Assembly (NCBI RefSeq): GCF_026672425.1
Contig: NZ_JAPPRC010000003.1
Location: 383,001-447,000, forward strand
Direction of reading: 5' to 3'
DNA: 64,000 bases
From: Pannonibacter sp. SL95
Lineage (GTDB): Bacteria > Pseudomonadota > Alphaproteobacteria > Rhizobiales > Stappiaceae
Shown here: piece after piece, positions 26,868 to 37,389 of the stretch
How positions within the stretch are numbered: position 1 is the first letter of the stretch
Layout of the letters: each line of letters begins with the position of its first letter
Program-made: the position numbers and the translations under genes
Notes under the pieces: generated by a model
Told to the model about the DNA's origin: nothing
Databases searched by the model: none
What the model saw: the letters and a program-made list of their open reading frames with translations, nothing else

Positions 26868-27440
26868 TCAGCTGGCCGGCAGCAGGACGGTGTCGACGAC
26901 GTGGATGACGCCGTTGGACTGATCGACATCGGCGATGGTGACGGTGGACATGTTGCCCTGGCCATCCTCGATCATGATCTTGCCGTCCATGGCCTTGGCC
27001 GTGAAGGTGCAGCCGCCGACGGTTTCGATCTTGGCGCTGCCTTCACCGCTGGTGATCATCTTCGACAGGGCGTCGGACATGACTTCCGCGCCCACCACAT
27101 GGCAGGTGAGGATCTTGGTCAGCTGGGCCTTGTTTTCCGGCTTCAGCAGCGTGTCGACCGTGCCGGCCGGCAGCTTGGCGAAGGCGTCATTGGTCGGGGC
27201 GAAAACGGTGAAGGGGCCGGTGCCAGCCAGGGTGTCGACGAGGCCAGCGGCCTTGACGGCGGCGATCAGCGTGGTGTGATCCTTGGAGTTCACGGCGTTC
27301 TCGACGATGTTCTTTTCCGGATACATCGGAGCGCCGCCGACTTCCTTGGTCATGCCGGCCGCGATGGCGGTGACACCCATGAGGGCCAGGACGCCAGCAG
27401 CGATGCCGGCACGAAGCGAGGTCTTGATCAGGGTCTGCAT
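26868..27440 (-). CDS. Exported fasciclin-domain protein
   Basis: The 190-residue product has a signal peptide (about residues 10-28, ending TAIAAG) and one fasciclin (FAS1) domain: H1 box GPFTVFAPTNDAFAKLPAGT and H2-like NGVIHVVDTVLLP at the very end. FAS1 proteins act in surface adhesion in bacteria and eukaryotes; small secreted single-domain copies are common in Alphaproteobacteria. It is near an ECF sigma/anti-sigma pair, a neighbourhood seen repeatedly for this family, so sigma-dependent control is plausible but not shown. Confidence 0.9.
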   Translation of the reverse strand: MQTLIKTSLRAGIAAGVLALMGVTAIAAGMTKEVGGAPMYPEKNIVENAVNSKDHTTLIAAVKAAGLVDTLAGTGPFTVFAPTNDAFAKLPAGTVDTLLKPENKAQLTKILTCHVVGAEVMSDALSKMITSGEGSAKIETVGGCTFTAKAMDGKIMIEDGQGNMSTVTIADVDQSNGVIHVVDTVLLPAS

Positions 27441-27679
27441 CGAAAGTCTCCTCTTGCGTGACGAAGCGCCCTCTCTCGGGGCGTTCAGGAGGAGTTACGG
27501 CGGGCCTCGCCGGAAAGTTTCAGGCGCTTTTGCATTTTTCTGGCAGGGGTGTTTTCGGCCGGCACAGGGTCAGGCAGGCGCGGCAACTGTGAATCGCCTG
27601 CGGGATGCCGCTTTATTGCCGCACAGCTCCGCTCTATGGTCGCCGCCCGATCATGACCGACATCACTGGAGCGCCGCCC

Positions 27680-30118
27680 ATGTCCGATTTCAGCGAAAGC
27701 CCCGAAGGCTTTGCCGCAACGCCCGCCGCAGCCCGGAAGACCCAGGTCGCGCCCGAGGTGGCCCTGCGCATCGCCCGGCGCATTGCCGAGGAAATCGCCT
27801 GCCAGCCGGCGCAGGTGAATGCAACGGTCCAGCTCCTCGATGAAGGCGCAACCGTTCCCTTCATCGCCCGTTACCGCAAGGAAGTCACCGGCGGGCTGGA
27901 TGACACGCAGCTGCGCAAGCTGGAAGAACGGCTGATTTATCTGCGCGAGATGGAAGACCGGCGCGGCGCGATCCTGAAATCCATCGAGGAACAGTGCAAG
28001 CTGACCGACGATCTGGCGCTCAAGATCGCCAAGGCCGACACCAAGGCCGTGCTGGAAGACCTCTATCTGCCGTTCAAGAAGAAGCGCCGGACCAAGGCCC
28101 AGATCGCCCGCGAGGCCGGACTGGAGCCGTTGGCCGATGCGCTGCTGGCCAATCCGATGCTGTCGCCGGAGAGCGAGGCCGTTGCCTTCGTCAGCGAGGA
28201 AAAGGGCGTGGCCGACGGCAAGGCCGCTCTTGATGGGGCCCGCCAGATCCTGATGGAGCGCTTTTCCGAAAACGCCGAACTGGTCGGCCGTCTGCGCGAG
28301 CATCTGGTTGCCAAGGGCGTCGTCACCTCCAAGGTGATCGACGGTCAGCAGGAAGCCGGCGCAAAGTTCGCCGACTATTTCGACTACACCGAGACCTGGG
28401 CCAAGATCCCGAGCCACCGTGCGCTCGCCCTGTTCCGTGGCCGCAACGAAGGCGTGCTGGCGGTGGAGCTGACGGTGGACGCCGATGTCACCGAGGGGCT
28501 GAAGCCGGCCGAGCGCATGGTCGCCCATGCCGCCGGCATTTCCGATCAGGGCCGCCCGGCCGACAAGTGGCTGATGGATGTCGCCCGCTGGACCTGGAAG
28601 GTGAAGCTCGCCCTGCATCTCGAACTCGACCTGATGGGCACCTTGCGCGACAAGGCCGAGGAGGAAGCGATCCAGGTCTTTGCCCGCAACCTCAAGGACT
28701 TGCTGCTGGCCGCTCCCGCCGGTGCCCGCGCCACGCTGGGTCTTGATCCCGGCATCCGCACCGGCGTGAAGGTTGCCGTGGTCGATGCCACCGGCAAGCT
28801 GGTGGAGACGGCAACGGTCTATCCGTTCCAGCCGAAGAACGATGTCGCCGGGGCCCGCAACACATTGCTGGCGCTGATCGCCCGGCACAAGGTCGGGCTG
28901 ATTGCCATCGGCAACGGCACCGCCAGCCGCGAGACCGACCGCCTCGCCGCCGAGGTGATCGCCGATATTCCGGTCGCCATGCGTCCGATCAAGGTCATCG
29001 TCAACGAGGCTGGCGCGTCGATCTATTCGGCCTCGGAACTTGCCTCGAAGGAAATGCCGGGCGTCGACGTGTCGCTGCGCGGGGCGGCCTCCATTGCCCG
29101 CCGCCTGCAGGATCCGCTGGCCGAACTGGTGAAGATCGAGCCGAAGTCCATCGGTGTCGGCCAGTATCAGCATGACGTCAACCAGACCAAGCTCGCCCGT
29201 GCACTGGACGCGGTGGTGGAAGATGCGGTGAACGCTGTTGGCGTGGATCTCAACACCGCCTCTCCGGCCCTGCTCGCCCGCATCTCTGGCCTTGGCGAGG
29301 GTCTGGCGAAAGCCATCGTCGAGCACCGCGACACGATCGGCGGCTTCCGCAGCCGCAAGCAGCTGATGGATGTGCCGCGTCTTGGCGCGAAAGCCTTCGA
29401 GCTCTGCGCCGGCTTCCTGCGCATCCGCGAAGGCGACAATCCGCTCGATGCCTCCTCCGTGCATCCGGAAGCCTATCCGCTCGCTGCCCGCATTGTGCAG
29501 GCCTGCGGCCGCGATGTGCGCCAGATCATGGGCGACAGCGCCTTCCTGAAGACGCTGAATGCGGCCCAGTTTACCGACGAGCGCTTCGGCCTGCCCACCG
29601 TGCGCGACATCATTGCTGAGCTGGAAAAGCCCGGCCGTGACCCGCGCCCGGAGTTCAAGACCGCGACGCTTCTGGACGGTGTCGAGGAGGTCTCGGACCT
29701 CAAACCGGGCATGAAGCTGGAAGGCACTGTCACCAACGTCACGAACTTCGGTGCCTTTGTCGACATTGGCGTGCACCAGGACGGCCTCGTGCATGTGTCG
29801 CAGCTGGCCGACAAGTTTGTCGATGATCCGCACAAGGTGGTGAAGGCCGGTGACATCGTCTCCGTCACCGTCGTCGAGGTCGACGTGAAGCGCAAGCGCA
29901 TCGCCCTGACGATGAAGAAGGCCGCCGACTATCAGGCCGGCCGCGAGCGGGCCGACACGCGCGGTCCTGATCGCGATGGCCCACGCGGTCCGCGTCCGGG
30001 TGGTGGTGGCGGTCCGCGTGGTGGTAGCAAGCCGGGCGGTGCTCCTGCCCCCAGCGGCGGCGGCAACAGCGCCATGGCCGCCGCCCTCGCCGCCGCCATG
30101 AACCGCGGCCGCAAATGA
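27680..30118 (+). CDS. tex: Tex-family RNA-binding transcription accessory protein
   Basis: Tex is a nucleic-acid-binding protein linked to transcription and stress tolerance. The 812-residue product has the N-terminal helical region ([20 protein letters not shown]), a YqgF-like RNase H fold ([20 protein letters not shown]), helix-hairpin-helix motifs ([20 protein letters not shown]) and a C-terminal S1 domain (about 650-720, [20 protein letters not shown]). The last 70 residues are Gly/Arg/Pro-rich and likely disordered, an extra feature. ATG 27680 has GGAG at the right spacing; ATG 27653 is possible. A terminator follows at once. Confidence 0.95.
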   Translation: MSDFSESPEGFAATPAAARKTQVAPEVALRIARRIAEEIACQPAQVNATVQLLDEGATVPFIARYRKEVTGGLDDTQLRKLEERLIYLREMEDRRGAILKSIEEQCKLTDDLALKIAKADTKAVLEDLYLPFKKKRRTKAQIAREAGLEPLADALLANPMLSPESEAVAFVSEEKGVADGKAALDGARQILMERFSENAELVGRLREHLVAKGVVTSKVIDGQQEAGAKFADYFDYTETWAKIPSHRALALFRGRNEGVLAVELTVDADVTEGLKPAERMVAHAAGISDQGRPADKWLMDVARWTWKVKLALHLELDLMGTLRDKAEEEAIQVFARNLKDLLLAAPAGARATLGLDPGIRTGVKVAVVDATGKLVETATVYPFQPKNDVAGARNTLLALIARHKVGLIAIGNGTASRETDRLAAEVIADIPVAMRPIKVIVNEAGASIYSASELASKEMPGVDVSLRGAASIARRLQDPLAELVKIEPKSIGVGQYQHDVNQTKLARALDAVVEDAVNAVGVDLNTASPALLARISGLGEGLAKAIVEHRDTIGGFRSRKQLMDVPRLGAKAFELCAGFLRIREGDNPLDASSVHPEAYPLAARIVQACGRDVRQIMGDSAFLKTLNAAQFTDERFGLPTVRDIIAELEKPGRDPRPEFKTATLLDGVEEVSDLKPGMKLEGTVTNVTNFGAFVDIGVHQDGLVHVSQLADKFVDDPHKVVKAGDIVSVTVVEVDVKRKRIALTMKKAADYQAGRERADTRGPDRDGPRGPRPGGGGGPRGGSKPGGAPAPSGGGNSAMAAALAAAMNRGRK

Positions 30119-30138
30119 GGCACGGCTGAGAGGATAAA

Positions 30139-30163
30139 GGGCGGCGCCTCGCGCCGCCCTTTT
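30139..30163 (+). terminator. Terminator after tex
   Basis: A 9-bp stem (GGGCGGCGC / GCGCCGCCC, loop CTC) is followed by TTTT. It lies 20 bp after the tex stop. Confidence 0.88.
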
Positions 30164-30184
30164 GCTTTGAGAAGCTGCCACGGA

Positions 30185-30367
30185 CGTCACCCCGGGCGCA
30201 GCGAAGCGGAGACCCGGGGCCTACTCATTTCCAGAGCAGTTAAGGCCGGCCCTGTGGCGTCACAGGCAGAATTGCCATATGTGACACCCGCCGCCACGCT
30301 TCGACATTCTCCCACCGCTCAGGGAGCGAGTAGGCCCCGGCTCGCGCTGCGCTTGGCCGGGGTGACG
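30185..30367. repeat. 183-bp inverted-repeat element (MITE-like)
   Basis: The two ends are imperfect inverted repeats about 40 bp long: CGTCACCCCGGGCGCAGCG inward from 30185, and its reverse complement pattern CCGGGGTGACG ending at 30367, with GGGGCCTACTC and GAGTAGGCCCC facing inward. The middle 100 bp has no open frame of note. CGTCACCCCGG-type repeats are widely dispersed in Alphaproteobacteria. No target-site duplication is obvious. It lies between the convergent tex and fumC genes. Confidence 0.6.
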
Positions 30368-30391
30368 CGGAGCAAATTGCCAACGGTGGCG

Positions 30392-31777
<1,386 letters not shown>

Positions 31778-31966
31778 GTCGGCTCCTTGCGGAAAAGGGA
31801 AAAGGGGGCCGTGCCGGTCCCCCGGATTGCTCGCGTCCGCCGACACTCCTGCACAGCGTGTTGTAGGATGGCAAGCCCTGCAGGCCAGAAGCTGCGAAAG
31901 CCCACTTCCCTTCCATGGCAATTTGACGGATAGATGTAACCCTTAGGGAAGGTGCTTTCAGTGTTC

Positions 31967-33040
31967 ATGACCCGACGTCGTTTTGGCCAGTCCGCCCTTG
32001 CAGCCGGTGCGTCCCTGCTGATGCCCGGAAACGGAATGGCCAGCTCCGTTCAGCGTTTGCACGTGCCAGCCGAAGAAGCGCCACATCAAGCGACGCTGAT
32101 GCAGTGGCCTGCCAGCCGCAAGGTGCACACTGACCCGGTCTTCCTGCTGATGCTGCAGGAAACCATCGCCGATATTGCAAATGCGATTTCAGAATTCGAG
32201 CCGGTCTACATGCTGGCCGACGCCAGCCTGCACGGGTCTGCCCGCAAGCTGTTGTCGGCCACTGTCGAGCTCTGGGATATCCCGACCGAAGACCTGTGGT
32301 GCCGCGATTCCGGTCCGCTATTTGCCCGTACTGCGACCGGCCGCCCGGTCATCAGCCACATCGCGTTCAACGGCTGGGGCAACCGCCAGCTTCACGTCAA
32401 AGATGGACAGATAGCACGCCGTGTTGGCGAACGGCTTGGCGTCCCGCTTGTTGACAGCGGCCTGATCGGTGAGGCCGGCGGCGTTGAACATGACGGGCAC
32501 GGACTGTTGCTCGCTCATGAAAGCTGCTGGGTCCATGACAACCGCAACCCCTGCCTGTCACGCGATGACATCGAACAACGACTGCTGGCGGCCTATGGCG
32601 CGGACCGGATGATCTGGTCCGCCGGGGTGAAGGATCAGGACATCACCGATTACCACATCGACAGTCTGGCCCGGCTCACTGGTCCCGGCCGTGTCCTGAT
32701 CAACTTGCCCGATCACCCGGACCCGCGTGATGCATTCCACAAAGCAGCGCTTGCAACTCATAGCGCACTTGGTTCGGCGGGGCTCAGCATTGATGTCATT
32801 CCAGAGCCGAACCGGCGCCGGGTGAAGAGCGATGACTTCGTAGCTTCCTACGTCAATTTTTTTGTTTGTAACGGGGCAGTCATCGCACCGGAGTTCGGCG
32901 ACCCGGAAACGGACGCTGTCGCACACGATGCTCTGTCCCGGCACTACCCCGGACGGGGCATCATCATGCTGAACACAGATGCTCTTGGCGAAATCGGCGG
33001 CGGAATCCACTGCGCCACACAGCAGGTGCCTGCGGCATGA
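31967..33040 (+). CDS. Tat-exported agmatine deiminase family protein
   Basis: The 357-residue protein belongs to the guanidine-modifying (agmatine deiminase/peptidyl-arginine deiminase) fold. The active-site Cys lies near the end in EIGGGIHCATQQVP (Cys349), with the conserved EDLWCRDSGPLF and NFFVCNGAVI strands. Unusually, it starts with a twin-arginine signal (TRRRFGQSALAAGASLLMPG), so the enzyme probably works in the periplasm. Start is uncertain: ATG 31967 is used here, while GTG 31961 lies better behind AGGGAAGG. Substrate may be agmatine or a related guanidine. The next gene overlaps by four bases. Confidence 0.85.
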   Translation: MTRRRFGQSALAAGASLLMPGNGMASSVQRLHVPAEEAPHQATLMQWPASRKVHTDPVFLLMLQETIADIANAISEFEPVYMLADASLHGSARKLLSATVELWDIPTEDLWCRDSGPLFARTATGRPVISHIAFNGWGNRQLHVKDGQIARRVGERLGVPLVDSGLIGEAGGVEHDGHGLLLAHESCWVHDNRNPCLSRDDIEQRLLAAYGADRMIWSAGVKDQDITDYHIDSLARLTGPGRVLINLPDHPDPRDAFHKAALATHSALGSAGLSIDVIPEPNRRRVKSDDFVASYVNFFVCNGAVIAPEFGDPETDAVAHDALSRHYPGRGIIMLNTDALGEIGGGIHCATQQVPAA

Positions 33041-33486
33041 ACTGGCTGACCCGACATGCGCAGACCCTGAATGCCGTAGCGGCTCTTCTTACCGCTTTCA
33101 TTGCCCTTGGTGCGCTGCTGGCCGTGAAAATCCAGCTTGACGAGGCAGACAGGCTTCAACGGCTCCAGTCCGCGCGCGATGCCTATCGTGGCCATCTCGC
33201 ACTTGCGATCAGCAGTCCGGAGTTTGCCCAGCCCGAGGACGCCTGCGCCTTGATGAAAGGGCCGAAGGCCGGGGCGTATGAGGCCTTTGTCGACCACCTT
33301 CTATATTCAGCTGAACAGATGCTCGACAGCGAGCCGCACTGGGAAGGCACCTTCAATGGCCTTCTCGCAGAGCACCCCGAACTCGTTTGCTCGATGCCGG
33401 AGACTGGCGACGACGGCAGCGCCATGCAGCAGCTGATATCCCGCTTCCGCCAAACCCATTGCAACGCCGACCTGGCCTGCCGGTAG
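33037..33486 (+). CDS. Small membrane-anchored protein of unknown function
   Basis: The 149-residue protein has one N-terminal transmembrane helix (about residues 11-31, LNAVAALLTAFIALGALLAV) and a soluble part that contains four Cys residues (positions near 83, 132, 142 and 148). I do not recognise a family. It overlaps the stop of the preceding deiminase gene (ATGA), so it is probably co-translated with it. The outward or inward orientation of the soluble part is not settled. A role in the same envelope pathway is only an inference from gene order. Confidence 0.65.
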   Translation: MNWLTRHAQTLNAVAALLTAFIALGALLAVKIQLDEADRLQRLQSARDAYRGHLALAISSPEFAQPEDACALMKGPKAGAYEAFVDHLLYSAEQMLDSEPHWEGTFNGLLAEHPELVCSMPETGDDGSAMQQLISRFRQTHCNADLACR

Positions 33487-33599
33487 TTGGTTCAATAGTC
33501 ACCACTGACGCGGTCTTCGAGTCGCGCGCCGTCTCTCAGCGCGCCTTCCCACTTCGCCGCCCTCTCCACCGCCCCTCGCTGCGTCGCCCCGCGAGCCGT

Positions 33600-33735
33600 C
33601 CCCGCTCCGCCATCCTACCCTCTGCCGTCATCCCCGCGAAGGCGGGGATCCAGTATCCCCGGTGGGCGTTGGGTGTTTCAGCCGAGGCCGCCCCGGTTAC
33701 TGGGCTCCTGCCTGCGCAGGAGCGACGAGGGGATA
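33600..33735 (+). repeat. Palindromic repeat unit A
   Basis: The unit contains hairpin ATCCCCGCGAAGGCGGGGAT (33631-33650), the spacer GGTGGGCGTTGGGTGTTTCA and a second hairpin CTCCTGCCTGCGCAGGAG (33705-33722), then GCGACGAGG. It is the first of three direct copies. No coding capacity is credible. Confidence 0.8.
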
Positions 33736-33802
33736 GGTCAGGCGCGGACGGCTATTGCCGCGCCGTTTCGTAACCCCGGAGCCCCTCCGCAGCGCCCTCC
33801 GC

Positions 33803-33938
33803 CGTCCCCGCTCCGCCATCCTCCCCTCTGCCGTCATCCCCGCGAAGGCGGGGATCCAGTACTCCCGGTGGGCGTTGGGTGTTTCAGCCGAGGCCGCCCC
33901 GGTTACTGGGCTCCTGCCTTCGCAGGAGCGACGAGGGA
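33803..33938 (+). repeat. Palindromic repeat unit B
   Basis: Nearly identical to unit A, 206 bp downstream (GTCATCCCC at 33833 versus 33627). The second hairpin differs by one base (CTGCCTTCGCAGGAG). The 60-70 bp between units are also partly similar (CGCCGTCCCCGCTCCGCCATC), so whole blocks were probably duplicated. Confidence 0.8.
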
Positions 33939-33987
33939 TGGGCGCTGGCTCTGGCTGCTTTGCCGCGCCGCTTCGCCACTCCGCGAG

Positions 33988-34123
33988 CCGTCTCCGCTCC
34001 GCTATCCTCCCCTCTGCCGTCATCCCCGCGAAGGCGGGGATCCAGTACTCCCGGTGGGCGTTGGGTGTTTCAGCCGAAGCCGCCCGGGTTACTGGGCTCC
34101 TGCCTTCTCAGGAGCGACGAGGG
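33988..34123 (+). repeat. Palindromic repeat unit C
   Basis: Third copy, 186 bp after unit B (GTCATCCCC at 34019). It has small changes in the second hairpin (CTGCCTTCTCAGGAG, which weakens the stem) and in the spacer (CAGCCGAAGCCGCCCGGGTT). The copies lie between the small membrane protein gene and the metal ABC operon. Apart from the operator at 34211-34256, I see nothing else in this 830-bp gap. Confidence 0.8.
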
Positions 34124-34210
34124 AGGGGCCTTGCTCTGGCTGCTCCTCCTCCGCCGCGCCGCTTCGCATCTCGCACTCTCGCCCATGCCATCGACCTTCT
34201 TCATTTTCGC

Positions 34211-34256
34211 TCTTGCAACTCATTCGCAATTGCACCATGTTTCTTGCAAGTCATTC
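34211..34256 (+). promoter_or_regulatory. Candidate metal-regulator operator (direct repeat)
   Basis: Two near-identical 15-base blocks, TCTTGCAACTCATTC (34211-34225) and TCTTGCAAGTCATTC (34242-34256), lie 31 bp apart, with TTGCAA/TTGC-type symmetry extending into GCAATTGCA. They sit 60-105 bp before the metal ABC operon. GCAA...TTGC elements are typical of Fur-family Mn regulators (Mur) in rhizobia. Binding by Mur or another Fur protein is inferred. Confidence 0.45.
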
Positions 34257-34316
34257 TTAAAAGCATTTGCCTTTGTTGCGCTGCCGCGCGACAGTGGCAG
34301 GGAAGGGGCCTGAGAC

Positions 34317-35288
34317 ATGGTGTTCGCTCGACGGGGAATTCTGAAATCGGCGTTGATCGCCGTCACGGTTCTGCTCTCCGGCGGGGTGCCAGCTCTTTCG
34401 GCAGCGCCGCTGACTGTGGTCGCGACCACCGGCATGATTGCCGACGCGGCCCGCGCCGTTGGCGGGGATGCGGTAACGGTTACCGCACTGATGGGCCCGG
34501 GCGTTGATCCGCATTCTTACCGCCAGACCCGCAGCGACATTGTCGCCATGGCCAAGGCCGATCTGGTGCTGTGGCACGGTCTCTATCTCGAGGCGCAGAT
34601 GGAGGACTTCTTCGCCGATCTGGGCAAGAAGCGCCGGGTCGTCGCGGTTGCCGAGGCAGTCGACAAGTCCCGTCTGCTCGGGCACCAGAACTACGCCGGG
34701 CGTTATGACCCGCATGTCTGGATGGATCCGGCGCTGTGGACCGGCGTCGTTGTCGCTGTTCGGGATGCGCTGACCGAGGCACAGCCAGCTGAAGCCGCAG
34801 CGTTCAAGGCCAATGCCGAGGCTTATCTGGCCGAGCTTGCCGCGCTGGATACCTACAGCCGGGAGGTTCTCGCCAGCGTGCCGCAGGGGTCGCGGGTGCT
34901 GCTGACGGCTCATGATGCCTTCAGCTATTTCGGCCGCGCCTATGGCTATGAGGTGATCGGCATCCAGGGCATTTCGACCCAGAGCGAAGCCGGCCTCAAC
35001 CGTGTGTCCGAGCTCGTTGATCTGCTGGTCAGCCGCAAGATCGCTGCGGTCTTTGTCGAGAGTTCCGTCTCTGACCGCAACATCCGCGCCCTGATCGAGG
35101 GGGCTGCGGCGAAGGGTCACGAGGTGCGCATTGGCGGCGAGCTGTTCTCCGATGCGATGGGTGAAACCGGCACCTATGAAGGTACGTATCTTGGAATGAT
35201 CGACCACAACGTCACCCTGATCACCAGGGCATCGGGCGGGACAGCGCCCGCTGATGGCAGGACCGGGCGGCTTTCCGCCGGGCTTTGA
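34317..35288 (+). CDS. Metal-binding periplasmic protein of a Mn/Zn/Fe ABC importer
   Basis: The 323-residue protein has a signal peptide (about residues 10-28) and the cluster A-I metal-binding pattern. Likely ligands are His in GPGVDPHSYRQT, His in DPHVWMDPALW, Glu in AAVFVESSVSD and Asp in ELFSDAMGETG. The His-His-Glu-Asp set and the absence of a His-rich loop fit manganese (or iron) better than zinc, but this is inference. GGAAGGGG lies eight bases before the start. It is first in a four-gene operon with an ATPase and two permeases. The tandem-repeat operator upstream suggests metal control. Confidence 0.88.
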   Translation: MVFARRGILKSALIAVTVLLSGGVPALSAAPLTVVATTGMIADAARAVGGDAVTVTALMGPGVDPHSYRQTRSDIVAMAKADLVLWHGLYLEAQMEDFFADLGKKRRVVAVAEAVDKSRLLGHQNYAGRYDPHVWMDPALWTGVVVAVRDALTEAQPAEAAAFKANAEAYLAELAALDTYSREVLASVPQGSRVLLTAHDAFSYFGRAYGYEVIGIQGISTQSEAGLNRVSELVDLLVSRKIAAVFVESSVSDRNIRALIEGAAAKGHEVRIGGELFSDAMGETGTYEGTYLGMIDHNVTLITRASGGTAPADGRTGRLSAGL

Positions 35289-35327
35289 ACCAAAGGCAAC
35301 ACGGATGTGCGGCAACAGGACAGGATC

Positions 35328-36140
35328 ATGACATCTCCCTCGCTTGAACTCGTTGCCTCCGACACATCCGGCCAGTCTGACGCCCGGGACCGTGTGGCCG
35401 CGCTGGCCCTGTCCGAAATGACCGTTTCCTACGGCGGCAAACCGGCGGTCTTTTCCGTCGAAGCCAGGATCCCCGAGGGGGCAATGGCCGCGATCATCGG
35501 GCCGAATGGCGCCGGCAAGTCCACCTTGCTCAAGGCCACTCTCGGCATTATTCCGCGGCTGTCGGGCCGGGTTGAGGTCTTCGGTGTTCCGCTTGCCCGC
35601 GCCCGGCACCGTATTGCCTATGTGCCGCAGCGCGCCTCCGTCGACTGGGATTTTCCCACCACCGTCGAGGATGTCGTGCTTATGGGGTTGTCGCGCGAGC
35701 TGGGGCTCCTCGGCTTCGTTCGCAGCCGGCACCGGCAGTTTGCTGCCGCCTGTCTTGACCGCGTCGGCATGGCCGATTTCGCCAGCCGGCAGATCGGGCA
35801 GCTGTCCGGTGGCCAGCAGCAACGCGTCTTCCTTGCCCGCGCCCTGGCGCAGCGCGCTGATCTCTATCTGCTCGACGAGCCTTTCGCCGGTGTCGATGCC
35901 GCGACCGAGCGCGCCATTGTCGATGTGCTGAAGTCGCTGAAGGATGAGGGGCGGACGGTGGTCTGCGTCCATCATGACCTCGCCACCGTGACGGACTATT
36001 TCGATCATTGCCTGATGATCAACCTGCGCAAGATCGCCGAAGGACCGGTTGCCTCTACCTTTACAGAGGCCAACCTGCAGGCGACTTATGGCGGCCGGCT
36101 GGCTGGCGGCCATCTTGAACAGCTGCGGCTGCCGGCCTGA
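35328..36140 (+). CDS. ATP-binding protein of the Mn/Zn/Fe ABC importer
   Basis: The 270-residue ATPase has Walker A GPNGAGKSTLLKA, Q-loop VPQRASVDWDFP, signature LSGGQQQRVFLARAL, Walker B LLDEPFAGVD and switch His in VCVHHDLATV. The Q-loop sequence (RASVDWDFP) is characteristic of the metal-chelate TroB/MntB/ZnuC class. ATG 35328 has AGGACAGG close upstream; an in-frame GTG at 35307 is less likely. It has an N-terminal extension of about 22 residues before the domain. The next gene starts five bases downstream. Confidence 0.93.
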   Translation: MTSPSLELVASDTSGQSDARDRVAALALSEMTVSYGGKPAVFSVEARIPEGAMAAIIGPNGAGKSTLLKATLGIIPRLSGRVEVFGVPLARARHRIAYVPQRASVDWDFPTTVEDVVLMGLSRELGLLGFVRSRHRQFAAACLDRVGMADFASRQIGQLSGGQQQRVFLARALAQRADLYLLDEPFAGVDAATERAIVDVLKSLKDEGRTVVCVHHDLATVTDYFDHCLMINLRKIAEGPVASTFTEANLQATYGGRLAGGHLEQLRLPA

Positions 36141-36144
36141 TCCG

Positions 36145-37386
36145 ATGAGCACGCTCCTCTCCGTCCTGCCGCCTGCTCTGGCCAGCTTCCTCGAGGCGCT
36201 GACACTTGGCGCTGGCTACAACGCCGCGCTCGTCGGCATCGGTGCGGCCCTGCTTGGCGGGTCCGCCGGTGCGGCGGGTACCTTCCTGTTCCTGCGCAAG
36301 CGCACATTGGTAAGCGATGCCATTGCGCATGCGACGCTGCCCGGCGTCGGCCTTGCCTTCATGATCATGGTCGCCTTCGGCGGCAGTGGCCGTTCCCTGG
36401 TCGGCCTTCTGATCGGCTCTGCGCTCTCCGCTGGGCTGGGGCTGCTGGCTGTTACGGCCATCACCCGCCGCACGCGCCTTGCCGAGGACACCGCCATCGG
36501 CGCCGTGCTGTCGGTGTTCTTCGGCTTCGGCATTGTGTTGCTGACGGTCATCCAGGTGATGGACCGCGGCCGGCAGGCGGGGCTGGAGGGTTTCCTGCTC
36601 GGCTCGACCGCCGGCATGCTGTTCGCGGATGCCCTGCTGATTGCCGCCGGTGGCGCGCTCTGCGCGCTGCTCATTCTCCTGTTCCGCCGGCCGCTTACCA
36701 TCGTCTGTTTCGATCCTGGCTATGCCGAGGCGACCGGCATTTCAGTCACCCGCATGGATGCGGTCATGCTGGGTCTGGTGCTGGCGATCACCGTCATCGG
36801 CCTGAAGCTGGTCGGCCTCATCCTTATCGTTGCGCTGCTGGTCATTCCCCCGGTGACAGCCCGGTTCTGGAGCGAGCGGACGGGAACGGTCGCCGTGCTC
36901 GCCGGGGTATTTGGTGCGCTTGCCGGATATGTCGGCTCGGCCATTTCCGCGTCTTCCCCCAATCTCCCGACGGGTCCGATCATCGTCCTGGTGGGCGTCG
37001 GGCTGTTCGTCTTGTCGCTGCTCGTTGCGCCGCGGCGCGGCGTGCTGGCGAGCGCAGTGGCGCACCGCCGGTTCCAGCACAAGGTTCACCTCAGGCAGGG
37101 TTTGCTCGCGCTGGCGCATGGCGAGCCGATCCACGACCGGCTGACGCTCCGCGTTCTCGCCCGGGCCGGGTATCTGCGCGCCGACCGGCAGCCGACGGAA
37201 GCGGGCAGGGCGGAGGCCGCACGGGCCTTGCTGGATGAAAACCGCTGGCGCATTGCCCGGCAGCTGCATCCGCAGGAGGCCGTGACCGGCCGCTATGACG
37301 GACTGACCGGGATCGCCGAAGTTCTGACCGCTGACGAGATCGCCAGTCTCGACCGTCATCTCGGTCCCAAAGCCGCAGGAGCCTGA
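36145..37386 (+). CDS. Metal ABC transporter permease with cytoplasmic C-terminal domain
   Basis: The first 290 residues form an eight- or nine-helix permease of the MntB/TroC type (DAIAHATLPGVGLAF, a family motif). Residues 300-413 are hydrophilic and look like a winged-helix module (LTLRVLARAGYLRADRQPTE, then a helical tail). Such C-terminal extensions occur in TroC-type permeases and resemble DtxR-like repressors; a regulatory role is not proved. The protein is 413 residues, about 120 longer than the plain permease encoded next. It starts five bases after the ATPase gene. Confidence 0.87.
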   Translation: MSTLLSVLPPALASFLEALTLGAGYNAALVGIGAALLGGSAGAAGTFLFLRKRTLVSDAIAHATLPGVGLAFMIMVAFGGSGRSLVGLLIGSALSAGLGLLAVTAITRRTRLAEDTAIGAVLSVFFGFGIVLLTVIQVMDRGRQAGLEGFLLGSTAGMLFADALLIAAGGALCALLILLFRRPLTIVCFDPGYAEATGISVTRMDAVMLGLVLAITVIGLKLVGLILIVALLVIPPVTARFWSERTGTVAVLAGVFGALAGYVGSAISASSPNLPTGPIIVLVGVGLFVLSLLVAPRRGVLASAVAHRRFQHKVHLRQGLLALAHGEPIHDRLTLRVLARAGYLRADRQPTEAGRAEAARALLDENRWRIARQLHPQEAVTGRYDGLTGIAEVLTADEIASLDRHLGPKAAGA

Positions 37387-37389
37387 CCG

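Noticed and set aside
27485-30190. 901-codon reverse-strand open frame across tex
   Set aside because: Antisense shadow of a fully recognised Tex protein; Arg/Gly/His-rich composition and no domain.
33673-34260. Forward frame spanning the three repeat units
   Set aside because: The translation just repeats the palindromic DNA (Arg/Pro/Ser/Gly runs). It is not a repeat protein.
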